DNA from: Vombatus ursinus
Lineage: Eukaryota; Chordata; Mammalia; Diprotodontia; Vombatidae
Length of the DNA stretch: 64,000 nt
Reading direction: 5' to 3'
Assembly: GCF_900497805.2 (NCBI RefSeq)
Contig: NW_020954556.1
Coordinates: 59,931,375 to 59,995,374, forward strand
In this document: positions 52,728 through 62,368 of the stretch, piece after piece
Numbering within the stretch: the first letter of the stretch is position 1
Layout: the number at the start of each line of letters is the position of its first letter
The notes under the pieces: model-generated
What the model saw: the letters and a program-made list of their open reading frames with translations, nothing else
Told to the model about the DNA's origin: nothing
The model's database searches: none
Translations under genes and position numbers: made by a program

Positions 52728-52964
52728 TATTGCTGCTGCTGCTGCTGTTGTTCTTCTTCTTCTCCTTCTCCTCCTCCTCCTCCTCCTCCTTCTTCTTCTT
52801 CTTCTTCTTTTTCTTCTTCTTCTTCTTCTTCTTCTTCTTCTTTTTCTTCTTCTTCTTCTTTTTCTTCTTCTTCTTCTTCTTCTTCTTCTTCTTCTTCTTC
52901 TTCTTCTTCTTCTTCTCCTTCTTCTTCTTCTTCTTCTTCTCCTTCTCCTTCTTCTTCTTCTTCA
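52728..52964. repeat. (TTC)n with (TGC)n and (TCC)n edges
   Basis: GCT units to 52747, TCC units to 52790, then TTC/GAA units with TTTT interruptions to 52964. The long Leu, Ser, Phe and Lys-rich open frames on both strands are translations of this repeat. Confidence 0.98.
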
Positions 52965-52965
52965 T

Positions 52966-53270
52966 CCTGGGCTCTCTTCTCCCTCTATACTATCTTGCTT
53001 GGTGATCTTGTCAGCTACCATGGATTTAATTATCATTTCAAGGCAGATAATTTCTACATCTTTATAATCCAGCCCTAACCTCTCTCTTGAACTCCAGTCT
53101 CACATTACCAACTACCTCTTGGATAACTAGAACTGGATAGCTTATAGACATCTCAAACTTAACATGTCCAAAACTGAACTCCTTATCTTTGTTTTTATTT
53201 TCTATGTGTCCCTAGAACTTAGTACAGTGCATGGAACATGATAAACATTTAATAAATGCTTGTGACTGAC
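52966..53270 (+). repeat. L2 relic, internally deleted
   Basis: agacatctcaaacttaacat, gtccaaaactgaactcctta then directly the tail taataaatgcttgtgactga. Confidence 0.75.
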
Positions 53271-53274
53271 TGGT

Positions 53275-53600
53275 TTGGTGTTACCCTTCCTTGGAAATGG
53301 AGGATCCATCTTGCTACTTCATCTTGAAGTTAACTGCAACTTTGGGATCAATAACCAGTATGTGGACATGCCAGACCCTGAGCTGGGGTCACCCTCCTAC
53401 TCTCTCATTTCTTCCTGACAGCCAGGCCTGCCTTTTGGGCTCAGTCAGCTTTACCTCAGCAACCAGGTCCATATTCCTGGGCTCAGCAGCATTCTCACCA
53501 CAGGATAGCTGCTAGTCTCCATCTTAGAAACTGATAAATGGTGCTAGCAAAGAAAGAACATTAAAGCCTTTCCTGGCTCCTCCTTTTCACCAGCAGCCCC
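53275..53600. other. Unassigned stretch
   Basis: A 74-codon frame (53291-53515) has no known motif. No repeat. Confidence 0.25.
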
Positions 53601-54125
53601 ATTGCCTCCCCTAGGGTCAAGTCGAAAACAGATGTGCTTTTGTGAATATAGCATCTAAAGTTCTGTAATTATTCGGGGCACATGATAAATGCTTTAATCC
53701 CAACCACTGCCTGGCAGGTTGGCCCATGCAATAACACTGAACAATTTATCCAGAGAACATTTATTTAGGAATTAGCTTGTCATTTACTGGACTTGGGAGG
53801 GGGGAAATCTCTTTTTCTTTAATTTCTACACAGTTCCTCATAAGAAGGGCCACGTTAATGCCAACTTCAATGATGGAGACAATTGTCCTTTTTTCCTTCA
53901 AAGATCAGATGGGCCCAGATCCATCAGGCACAAATATTTCCTCTGTGGGTGTAAAGGAAAATTTAGTACAGAGAAGATTTTGTGGCCAATTCTCAGCTGA
54001 TTTGAGCACTCTAGGCTGTCCCCTCACCTCCTTTTCCCCTCCTTCTCTACTTTTGGGTGAAAGCAACAAATGACAAAACAATCAGTTACTATCTGGGACT
54101 TAGAATGAAAAAGTCAGCCTATGAT
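53601..54125. other. Repeat-free block, candidate conserved non-coding element
   Basis: Contains gttctgtaattattcggggc, acatgataaatgctttaatc, gttggcccatgcaataacac and catttatttaggaattagct. No repeat landmark. Confidence 0.4.
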
Positions 54126-54129
54126 CTGG

Positions 54130-54700
54130 AGTCAGAAGCTGGGAAAGGACCTTTGGTGTTATCTAGTTCCGGTTCTGATGGCCACAAGTTTCTCCTTTAT
54201 GAGATCCCCACAATATTTACCTTCTGATTGAAGACTTCCAGTGATAAGGGGACCTAAGTTCTGGGAGCAGCCTATTCCATTTTTGGAAAACTTTAATTGT
54301 AAGGAAATTGTAAGGAAATCTAACGCTCTCCAAATCATCCTCCTGCAGCCAAATGGAAGAAGTGTCATTTTCATCCACGAGTCTGCCCTTCAGATAGCTG
54401 AAGATAGTTATTTTCCCTTCACCAGGTAAAACATTTCCAATCCTTTCAATCTTATATGATCTGACCTCCTCCAGCACCCTCATCATCCATCTATCCCTCT
54501 TCGGACAGGACCTATAGGGCCCAGCAATTACTTTCACAAATTGTGATGCCTAAGGCATAGTTGGTCTTATCTTCTATTCCTGGTATATCCACACACAGTC
54601 CTATAAAATCATTATGGACTTTCAGAATGACCATCCTAAAGATACTTTGAAAATCTTGGCTATCAGGGAAAGACCATGGCTTTCTTAGTCCCAGATGCTC
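54130..54700 (-). repeat. CR1/L3 LINE 3' end, best preserved
   Basis: gattgaagacttccagtgat, ggagcagcctattccatttt, taattgtaaggaaattgtaa, cttcagatagctgaagatag, ctgacctcctccagcaccct, ttgtgatgcctaaggcatag follow the CR1/L3 consensus order for about 500 bp. Confidence 0.9.
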
Positions 54701-54714
54701 GTAACATCCTACAA

Positions 54715-54850
54715 ATAGAGGTTAGAATGGAACCTAGAGGTCATTGATTTTCTTCATTTTACAAATGAAGAAACTAAGATTCAGGAAAGTTCAGGGACTT
54801 GCCCAAGGTTATGTAGATAGTCAACATCAAAGGCTGGGCTCAAATGGGAT
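54715..54850 (-). repeat. MIR-type SINE
   Basis: ggttagaatggaacctagag, cttcattttacaaatgaaga, gggacttgcccaaggttatg. Confidence 0.85.
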
Positions 54851-54851
54851 T

Positions 54852-54970
54852 TCAACAGAATCGCTTTCCTTTGTAACAGATGTATTTTATTTTATATATT
54901 TAAAAAACCTTCTGATGAGCTCCACAGCTCCACCAGACTGCTAAAGGGACTCACGACACAACAAAGGTGG
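54852..54970 (+). mobile_element. hAT-1 family relic, copy c (3' half)
   Basis: ctttcctttgtaacagatgt, attttattttatatatttaa, ctccaccagactgctaaagg, gactcacgacacaacaaagg. The 5' part is missing. Confidence 0.75.
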
Positions 54971-54971
54971 A

Positions 54972-55150
54972 GATCGCTTGATTTGGTTTAATTTCTTCAT
55001 TTTACAGAAGAGGAAACTGAGGTCCCCAGAAGGAATGGGATTTCCCCAAGATCACACAGCTAGCAAATGTGGTCCAGGAGGGATTCGAAGTCACATTCTC
55101 TGGCTTCAAGCCCAGTTGTTTTTTCTCGTCAGCTCCTCCTTCAAACAAAG
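54972..55150 (-). repeat. MIR-type SINE
   Basis: cttcattttacagaagagga, aactgaggtccccagaagga, agatcacacagctagcaaat, cagttgttttttctcgtcag. Confidence 0.9.
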
Positions 55151-55159
55151 GTGCACGTT

Positions 55160-55720
55160 CTAAACACCTGCACTATCATTATTTATGTGTTTTCCTGCCA
55201 ATTAAAATCCAAGCCATACAGAGAAAGAAGAAATGAGAAGTGTGTGTATGTGTGTGGGTGTGAGTGAAAATATGTCATTATGACACTAATTAATACCTGT
55301 GTGTTTTCCTCATTTTATACAACGGGGGCATGTCCTGGTGTTTTCTCAGCCTGCATGCCAAGGTATAAGTGTAGACACTTCCCCACACAGAGTCACTTTC
55401 TCAGCACATCCCAACCGGTGCCCACCTAGTGACCACTCTGAGAAATGGTAGATACTCTATGGCATCAAAAACAGATCCCAGTACTTGCTTCAGTAGCTGC
55501 CATAGCTTTGGCAAACTTTTAAAGTTCATAATTATTTATAAAGTTAATACTTATAATGAAAAGGTTGTGTTTGATGTGTGGATGTTTGCGGAGCCTTGGT
55601 GACCTATATTCTGTGTACGAGGTGAGGCAGGGATCGGCTGGGGAATTACCCGTGTTTAATGAACACTAAAATTAGAATTTGACTGAAATCCACAGAAATG
55701 GCTCGACAGCAAGTTAGAGG
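55160..55720. other. Repeat-free block, candidate conserved non-coding element
   Basis: Contains ctgccaattaaaatccaagc, ttcataattatttataaagt, taatacttataatgaaaagg and gaattacccgtgtttaatga. Confidence 0.4.
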
Positions 55721-55985
55721 TGCCCCTGGGGAGCTGTGGGCAGCTCAAATTTACCCACAGGCATTTTTGAAAATGTTTTTTTTTTTTGAATCAGCATAGT
55801 TTGCTCTTTTGAGCAGGGGACGTTACTTGTGCTTAAAGGCCCCTGATCCCCTCTCCCTCTCTTGCTGGTGCCCCTCCTTCTCTGGGTTGTGTTGGGTGGC
55901 CGGACATTCAGGACCGCCTGGCCTGAGAGCGTGAGATAGGCACTCATGCCCCTTAATGATGTTCATCAAGGAAAGTAGCTGAATC
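55721..55985. other. Unassigned stretch
   Basis: A 77-codon minus frame (55714-55947) has no known motif. No repeat. Confidence 0.25.
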
Positions 55986-55989
55986 CAGG

Positions 55990-56170
55990 ATAGAGACCTA
56001 AGGAGCTGCCAGGAGAAGGTAACTGGAGATTATTTAGCCCAGCCCCATCATTTTACAGCAGAAGAAAGTGATGGAGGGGAGGGATTAGCTCAGTATCATC
56101 CAGCAATGTTATTGACAAAGACCGGACTTTCACCTTAAACTCTCTCATTCAAGCGTAGAGTCTTTATGCC
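55990..56170 (-). repeat. MIR-type SINE
   Basis: ggagattatttagcccagcc, ccatcattttacagcagaag, cagtatcatccagcaatgtt. Confidence 0.75.
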
Positions 56171-56174
56171 CTAA

Positions 56175-56345
56175 TATGAAGAAAAGAATAATAACTCCCA
56201 TTTCTATAGCACTTAAGATATTTAGAATCAGCATGGCCTCCTGGAAACCAGAAGGACCTGGATTCAAATTCTGCCTCTGACATGATCTGGTTGCAGTGAC
56301 CCCAGGTAAGGTACTCTAGGCAGTGATCTCAGACTAAAGTTACAG
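56175..56345. repeat. Two MIR fragments
   Basis: Minus piece aataataactcccatttcta, tagcacttaag; then plus piece catggcctcctggaaaccag, acctggattcaaattctgcc. Confidence 0.7.
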
Positions 56346-56439
56346 ACAAGGTGCCAACCTGCATTTGAAGATGGAGTTTCTTCACCTGGGAGTTCTCTAT
56401 ACTAATGAACAAAACAGGTCCAGGTCCCTTTCCCATGAC

Positions 56440-56605
56440 TTTGACCATTACCATCACTTGTCTGCTTGGGAGGTAGTACAATTATGATCATATCCTCATT
56501 TTAGATATTGGAAAAACCGAGGCTCAGGGAGGAAAAATGACTAAAGTGACTTGCCCACAATAACATAATTAGTATGAAATGGAGGGGGAATTCTAAATTA
56601 AGACA
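56440..56605 (-). repeat. MIR-type SINE
   Basis: tcctcattttagatattgga, accgaggctcagggaggaaa, agtgacttgcccacaataac. Confidence 0.75.
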
Positions 56606-56694
56606 CAGAAAAATCTCCTATTGCATTACACTGCAATTACTCACTATGGTGAGTGTGTCCTTTCTTCTATGATTTAAGAAACACTGATCCATAA

Positions 56695-56930
56695 ATTGCT
56701 GTCATCCTCCCAATCCCCTAACGCCAGTGCCTTCCCTCTACTGGTTGTCTCCATTCTGTCCTTGTCTATACCTTGTCTGTACATAATTGCTTGCATGTTG
56801 TCTCTCCCATTAGACTTCAACCTCCTTAAGAGAGGAACTGTCTTTTCCCTTTCTTTGTATCCCCAGCACTCAACCCAGCAGTGCCTAGCTCACAGTAGGT
56901 GCTTAAAAAGTGACTGTTAATTGACTGAGA
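56695..56930 (+). repeat. L2 3' end
   Basis: attgcttgcatgttgtctct, cccattagacttcaacctcc, gcagtgcctagctcacagta, ggtgcttaaaaagtgactgt. Confidence 0.95.
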
Positions 56931-57096
56931 ATATGATGATATTTTCCAAATATTTGCAAAGCTCCCTGGTAAAAATAAAATGATTTGTTTCTTCCTTAAG
57001 TGTCCCACTATTTTGTGGCTGAAATCTATATTATAATCATGTTTTATATATTAATGCCACTCACACTTGATTCAAATTTAACACTAATAAGACCAT

Positions 57097-57347
57097 CAGG
57101 CAGGTAGGTGGCACAGTAGATAGAGCACCAGACCTAGAGTCAGGAAGACCTGAGTTCAAATCTGGCCTCAGAAACTTACTAGCTGTGAAACTCTGGGCAA
57201 GTGACTTTGTTCTGTTTGCCTCTATTTCCTCCTCTGTAAAATGAGTTGGAGAAGGAAATGGCAAACCATTCCACTTATCTTTGCCAAGAAAATCCCAAAT
57301 GAGGTCATGAAGAGCTGTACAAATAAAAAATGACTGATCAACAAAAA
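57097..57347 (+). repeat. MAR1 SINE
   Basis: aggcaggtaggtggcacagt, gacctagagtcaggaagacc, gagaaggaaatggcaaacca, gaaaatcccaaatgaggtca. Duplication aagaccat at 57089-57096 (taagaccat) and 57348-57355. Confidence 0.95.
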
Positions 57348-57474
57348 AAGACCATGACCTTCCAAAGACAAGGGGTCCTATTGCCCTCTGGATGAGGGAT
57401 TTTCACTAGGAATTTCCCAAATGCCACATTACCTTGTATTTGGGATAGGTATAAAGACCACAGGTGATAAGTCA

Positions 57475-57790
57475 AGTCGACAAAGATTTATTAATAACCT
57501 ACTATGGGCCAGGCACTATGCTAAGCTAAGGAAATAAAAAAAAGGGCTAAAAAAAGACAAGAAAGACAGCATCTGCTCTTGAGAAGCTTCCACTCTAATG
57601 GAGGAGACAACATGGAAACAGCTATGAACAAAGATGATATAGACAGGATAGGTTGAATATAATCAATTGAGGGGAGGGACTAGAAGGGAAGGGGGATAGG
57701 CAAAGGTTGCTTGTAGAATGTTGGATTTTATCTGGAACTTGAAGGAAGTCAGGGGACTAGATTCCAAAAATAATCAGTTGATTGTGTGTG
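57475..57790 (+). repeat. Ancient LINE/SINE tail family
   Basis: aagatttattaataacctac, tatgggccaggcactatgct, tcttgagaagcttccactct, aatggaggagacaacatgga, tttatctggaacttgaagga. Confidence 0.75.
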
Positions 57791-57794
57791 CTGA

Positions 57795-58128
57795 TCGTTA
57801 TCCTGTTGGGATATGGTACAGACCAATCTTTTGGGGCATCGCATAGACCAAATATTTTAATGTAGACTTGGCAACAATAACAACAAAAAGTCACTTTTTT
57901 GGAGAAATCATTTGCATTGTACCTAGAGCAGGTTCACACGTGTATGGGACACCCCGCACACTGTGGTGGTGTCAAGAATGATGATTGCTGTAATAATAAT
58001 GATGATAAAGGTGACAATGATGAGGATGGAGCTTCAACAGTAATTAGCACCTTGGAGGCATTCATTTGTTTCCTGAGCTGGTTGAGAGAAGCTTTTGTCC
58101 CTGAATACTTTTTGATAGATAAGATTAA
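57795..58128. other. Unassigned stretch with a GAT-rich run
   Basis: AATAATGATGATAA-type run at 57990-58030; nothing else recognised. Confidence 0.3.
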
Positions 58129-58129
58129 T

Positions 58130-58345
58130 CACTTTCGGTGTGCCAGGTCCTGTGTCAAGAAGTGGGGATAGAAATACAAGCAAGCATCACATCCCCTGTC
58201 CTCAAAGAACTTATACTCTATTGGGGAAGACAGCAAATAAAGAGGAGCTGAATATGGGGGGGGGGGGGTTGTAGGGCATTGTTTAGAAGCTGTTGCCATG
58301 AAGAGAAACAGAGTCTGGGTTCTAGGCAAGGTAAGGCAAAAACTC
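58130..58345 (+). repeat. Ancient LINE/SINE tail family, with a G13 run
   Basis: gtgccaggtcctgtgtcaag, catcccctgtcctcaaagaa, cttatactctattggggaag. Thirteen consecutive G at 58256-58268. Confidence 0.7.
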
Positions 58346-58349
58346 ACCA

Positions 58350-58980
58350 GTCAGAGACACTAGTGATTCTAGGATCAGAGTCCAAGGTTCTGGAGGGGAA
58401 CAATGATGAGGACGGTGGATGGCGTGAGGAAGCATGGTATGGAAATAGTGGATGGAAATCGACTGAGTGTCAATTCCATTTTTTTCGCCAAGCATCTGAA
58501 CATAAAACCTTGTCCTTTGCAGGAAAATGATTCCCCCTTGCCTCTTTCTTGGTCCCTGGAAGCCTGGGGCAACCTGTTTCCTTCTCTTCTTTCCTGCTCT
58601 GGCTTCTCTCCTCTAGCCTGGTCCCCCAGCCTTGACCTTGGGCTTTCCTCTTCTCCTCCTACATCTGCCCCTCCAGCAGTTTCAGCGTTTGCCTCTGGGG
58701 CTCTCTCCTTCCATTTTGTTTTCAAAAAAATCCTTCTGGGGTTTCTATTTTTATCTCTGCATTTGAGGTGTCAAATCTAGTTAAGCTGAGGCCACTCCGA
58801 CAGCCATAGCTCTTCCCCAGAGAGAGCACACAGGCTGAGGACAGGGGAGGGCACAGAGGCTTTGTTTTGGCCACCACTCTGCTCACCTCACAAGGCTCAG
58901 GGGCTGAAGGAGTTAAGGTGGCTTTAGTTCTATCTGTATTTCCTGATGCCATCAGCACTCACATAAGAATGAGAGAACCC
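58350..58980. other. Repeat-free block, possibly constrained
   Basis: No repeat. Pyrimidine-rich between 58520 and 58700. Open frames of up to 125 codons on each strand (58403-58780 plus, 58375-58725 minus) overlap one another and show no known motif. Confidence 0.3.
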
Positions 58981-58984
58981 AGGC

Positions 58985-59095
58985 CTGCGTGTGGGTGTCT
59001 GAAACATAGTAGGTGACCCCAATATAGGGATATCATTTTGATCCTCTTCAAGTACCAAGGATAACAACCAGCCAAGCAGGTGCTTATTGAAGAAC
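58985..59095 (-). repeat. Unclassified interspersed repeat X, copy 3
   Basis: On the minus strand: ggttgttatccttggtactt, gaagaggatcaaaatgatat, ccctatattggggtcaccta, matching copy 1 at 31.64 kb and the start of copy 2. Confidence 0.65.
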
Positions 59096-59109
59096 TGATG
59101 AGGGATGGA

Positions 59110-59200
59110 TGAGCACGCATATGCACAAATATGCATACTTGTAATTCACTTTGCATACATGGGTACATTTACACACATGTACAAACACATGGATGTTAGA
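59110..59200. repeat. ATGCACA/ACAT low-complexity tract
   Basis: Alternating ATGCAT and ACACAT units. Confidence 0.6.
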
Positions 59201-59284
59201 TGCAGTCAGTGTTACAGCTCTGCAAATAAGAATAGGTTTTGATTCTTGCCTTGCCCCTCTGAACTGTAGCCCTGCTTCTTACCG

Positions 59285-59400
59285 ACATGATTCACTAGCC
59301 TCTGGAAAGACTACTTCTGAAAATGTACTAGACTTGATGTCAAGAAGACCTGAGTTCAAATCTTGCCTCATGAGAGAAATGATTATTAATGACCAATGAT
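59285..59400 (+). repeat. SINE 5' fragment
   Basis: actagacttgatgtcaagaa, gacctgagttcaaatcttgc. Confidence 0.7.
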
Positions 59401-59556
59401 TTGAGGACACTCAGATTTCTCCCATTTTCTTTTATCCTCAATTCAGGACCTTAGTCTCTGAAGGTTGAACTAACCTCCTCAATCCAGACCCCTCCCAGGT
59501 GGAGAAACCTTTGTGCTGTACTCAAGTTTGGGTGTAGGCATATTTTCCATCTGCCA

Positions 59557-59738
59557 AATCACTGACTGATACCCAGGCTAAGAACCCCTGCCCTGTAAGG
59601 GGAAGGCAGGAGCATAGGTTGGAAATCTGCAGGGTCCATATTGCTATACTAGCTCTAGTCCCTGGCCTTGCCCTACCATGAGTAAGATGTTCCTCCTTGA
59701 ACTGTTTTCCAAGCCGTGCCTGGCCTTGCTTTAGCGTT
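59557..59738 (+). repeat. Local duplication, copy C1
   Basis: Aligns without gaps to 61266-61447 at 159 of 182 positions. The mismatches cluster in two patches; a 27-base and a 26-base run are identical. Its left edge cuts into a hAT-1 terminus (aggctaagaacccctg) whose remainder is not present here. Confidence 0.9.
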
Positions 59739-59817
59739 AAGGACTCTTTGAGGGCTAATATTCTATAATTTTATAAGATGTGAAAAACTGTAAAAGACAA
59801 ATTAAAAAGGAAAGATG

Positions 59818-59841
59818 ATGTGTGTGTGTGTGTGTGTGTGT
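59818..59841. repeat. (GT)n microsatellite
   Basis: Short pure GT tract. Confidence 0.95.
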
Positions 59842-59949
59842 ATCTCAGATATTAATAGGTGATTTGGCTTTATCCTAGAGAAGAAAAGACAGGGCCAAGC
59901 TAACACAGTGCAGCAGTGCTCAAAGATTTGGAGAGCAACCATAGGGAAG

Positions 59950-60205
59950 AGGGATAAGTTTTGCTCTACTTGACCTCAAATGGCAAAACTGATAACATTT
60001 GGCAGAATTTTGGCAAGCCGTTTGGGTTTGACCTAAGGAAATCCTTCCTAACCATCAGAGCCATCAAAAAGTGGAAATGGGTTGTCTGGAGAGGCTAGGG
60101 TTTCTCTCACTCCCACCCTCTTTGGAGATTGTAACAGATGAGATCATTTTTCAGGGATGGGTTGAATTAGATGGGCTCTGAAGCCCCTTTCAAATTTGAT
60201 ATTTA
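59950..60205 (+). repeat. CR1/L3 LINE 3' end
   Basis: ctaaggaaatccttcctaac, catcagagccatcaaaaagt, ggttgtctggagaggctagg, gatgggttgaattagatggg. Opposite orientation to the other CR1/L3 relics. Confidence 0.8.
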
Positions 60206-60625
60206 AAAATAAGGTCCTAGAATCTCAGAATCCAACATCCCCTAGGGCTGGAGAGGAGGTCATCTTGCCCACAGAAATCTCAATCCACTTTATGGAGTTC
60301 AAGCTATACTGGCACCCTTCCTCCCTCACAACTGAACATGGAGAGAGACCCATGAGCGCATCTTACACAGCTGCTTCATAAAATAGGGGTCTGTCTCATG
60401 GCCTTGTAAAGTTCTAAGTCTCTATAGTAAAAATGTATTTTCTCAGGGCCCTCTACTACATACAACAGCTGTACACTCAGGTCTTTAGCACTCCCAGTCA
60501 CATTTTAGGCTGCTTGGTTACAATCTGACCCTTGTAAACAGTTTGGTGAATGTTTTTGTTATTGTTACTTCTACGAGTTATTGTGTGTAGAGTGAAGAAA
60601 ACCCCACCCTCCTTTGGATGCTTCT
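60206..60625. other. Unassigned stretch
   Basis: No repeat or gene signal. Confidence 0.25.
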
Positions 60626-60629
60626 GAGA

Positions 60630-60740
60630 CAATCATACCTGCAAGTACTCACCTCATAGGTCTACAGAGGCCCAAATGAGATAATATATGTAAAGAATTT
60701 TGCAAACTTTACTATACAAATGTGAATTATTATTACTTGG
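60630..60740 (+). repeat. MIR 3' fragment
   Basis: cacctcataggtctacagag, gaattttgcaaactttacta, tgtgaattattattacttgg. Confidence 0.75.
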
Positions 60741-60756
60741 TAGAGTGCTCCAAATA

Positions 60757-61213
60757 AGGGATCCTTACTCTATTTGAGCTCATGAACCTATCTTGGAGTT
60801 TAGTGCCTCAGGAAACTTTTTAAATGAATAAAATAAAATATATAACATTATAAAGGAAATCAATTATATTGAAATAGTTATCAATATATACATGTAATAT
60901 GTGTATGCTTATGTAATATATGTATATATACAATATATAGATATGCAGTAGATAGACTATATATGCATATGCATATGTACATGTACACACACATACTAGA
61001 CACACATGTGTGTATATGTATGTATGCACATACACATGCAAATAGATATAGGTGTACACACATATATGCACACATGCGCATATACACACGTAAATACATA
61101 TACTTGTATGCACACACATGCATGTATATGTACGTGCATGTATACACACATGCATATATATATACATATATATATACACATATATACACATATATACATA
61201 TATATACATATAT

Positions 61214-61268
<55 letters not shown>

Positions 61269-61299
61269 CACTGACTGATGCCCAGGCTAAGAACCCCTA
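60757..61299 (-). mobile_element. hAT-1 family relic, copy d, swollen by a microsatellite
   Basis: 3' terminus side aagggatccttactctattt, ctcatgaacctatcttggag, then ttttaaatgaataaaataaa, ataaaggaaatcaattatat, tgaaatagttatca, all reverse complement of the hAT-1 interior. The other terminus is cccaggctaagaacccct at about 61281-61298. A 370-bp TA/CA tract separates them. Confidence 0.7.
60893..61265. repeat. (TA)n/(CATA)n/(CA)n microsatellite
   Basis: Includes a pure TA run at about 61229-61265. All long Tyr/Ile/His-rich open frames on both strands are repeat translations. Confidence 0.97.
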
Positions 61300-61447
61300 C
61301 CCTATGAGGCAAGGGCACTACCATAGGTTGGAAATCTGCAGGGTCCATATTGCTGTAGTAGCTCTAGTCTCCAACCTCCCCCTCCCATGAGTAAGATGTT
61401 CCTCCTTGAACTGTTTCTCAAGCCATGCCAGGTCTTGCTTTAGCGTT
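61266..61447 (+). repeat. Local duplication, copy C2
   Basis: Resident copy judged from context: its left 34 bp are the outer end of the adjacent hAT-1 copy d, and the rest is the flank. See 59557-59738. Confidence 0.9.
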
Positions 61448-61589
61448 GAGGAGTTTGACCTCAATTGTGTCTCTTCGTTCTTGTTTCTTGTCTTCTCTGC
61501 CAGGGAGGGGCTTGGAGAGAAGGCAACTGGGAGCCCTATGAGCAAGCAGACAAGTCCTTTTATTCCCTTTGACTGGTTCTGAGAAACTT
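61448..61589. other. Unassigned stretch
   Basis: Nothing recognised. Confidence 0.25.
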
Positions 61590-61865
61590 GATGGCAAATT
61601 TCCATAATCAATGAAGTGGTCCTGTCATCCCAAACATGGAGTTTTCAAAGAGAATAGGTTTATGCAAATGAGATATTGATGGTGTAATGATTAATTGGCC
61701 CCAAGCCTTTGTTAATATGCAATTGAAGTCAGAGAGGTACATTTGTTTATAATTATTTTGGTTTAGTTGCTCAAACAAGTGGTAAGTCTTTAATTGCAGG
61801 GAGAAATAGAGGAGATTTGATATTAGGATTTTCTTTTTACCAAAGAAAACTGAGATCCATTTAAC
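61590..61865. other. Repeat-free block with POU/homeodomain motifs, candidate conserved non-coding element
   Basis: An octamer ATGCAAAT at 61662-61669, a compound TAATGATTAATTGG at 61685-61698, SOX-like CCTTTGTT, atatgcaattg and tttgtttataattattttgg lie within about 120 bp. This density is typical of developmental enhancers; function is inferred. Confidence 0.5.
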
Positions 61866-61934
61866 CAGTTGGTTGCCTGGCTGTGTTTGACTTTCTACAT
61901 GGGATGAGTGTGGAGGACTGGCCGATCACTGGAC

Positions 61935-62060
61935 CGAGAAGACTGAGAAAGCAAGAGAACTAAAGTCTACTTCCAACTTGGCCACTAAGCCAAGATGTGC
62001 GACCTTAAGGTTACTATGGTTCAAGGACTATACCCCTTGGCTTCCTTAAATCAAGGAGGG
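61935..62060 (+). repeat. MIR-type SINE, degraded
   Basis: aagtctacttccaacttggc, agatgtgcgaccttaaggtt, followed by a GA run to 62095. Confidence 0.45.
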
Positions 62061-62109
62061 GAAAGAGAGAGATAGAGAGAGAGAGAGGGAGACAGGAAGG
62101 ATTGGCCTT

Positions 62110-62360
62110 GAATTTAGACTAGAATTGTTTTTTTTTTTTTTCTCCAAATTGAGAACTGTCACATTATAGAGCCAACTATTGGTAGGGGAGGACTAAATAA
62201 GCACCAAGATTCCTCCTAGCTCTGAGACTCCTATATCCTGTGATGCTGATTCCCTACTGTAAATCTCTGTCATCAAGTTGGTGCTGGGAATGCCTACATT
62301 AGGGCCAGTGGGCAATGCAATGTCTGTCACTTTGGACTTGGGGTTGAGAGTTGACCTATA
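62110..62360. other. Unassigned stretch with a poly-T
   Basis: T13 at about 62129-62141, then cctcctagctctgagactcc, a MIR-like scrap. Nothing else. Confidence 0.3.
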
Positions 62361-62368
62361 CTCTAAAG

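Noticed and set aside
52672-53078. Very long open frames (poly-Lys, poly-Leu, poly-Ser, poly-Phe) on both strands
   Set aside because: They are frame translations of the TTC/GAA and TCC repeats.
59525-59592. A full extra hAT-1 copy at the left end of duplication C1
   Set aside because: Only the terminal 34 bp shared with C2 match well; the bases before 59557 resemble hAT-1 too loosely to count.
60820-61278. Tyr/Ile/His/Thr-rich frames of up to 135 codons
   Set aside because: Translations of the TA/CATA/CA tract.
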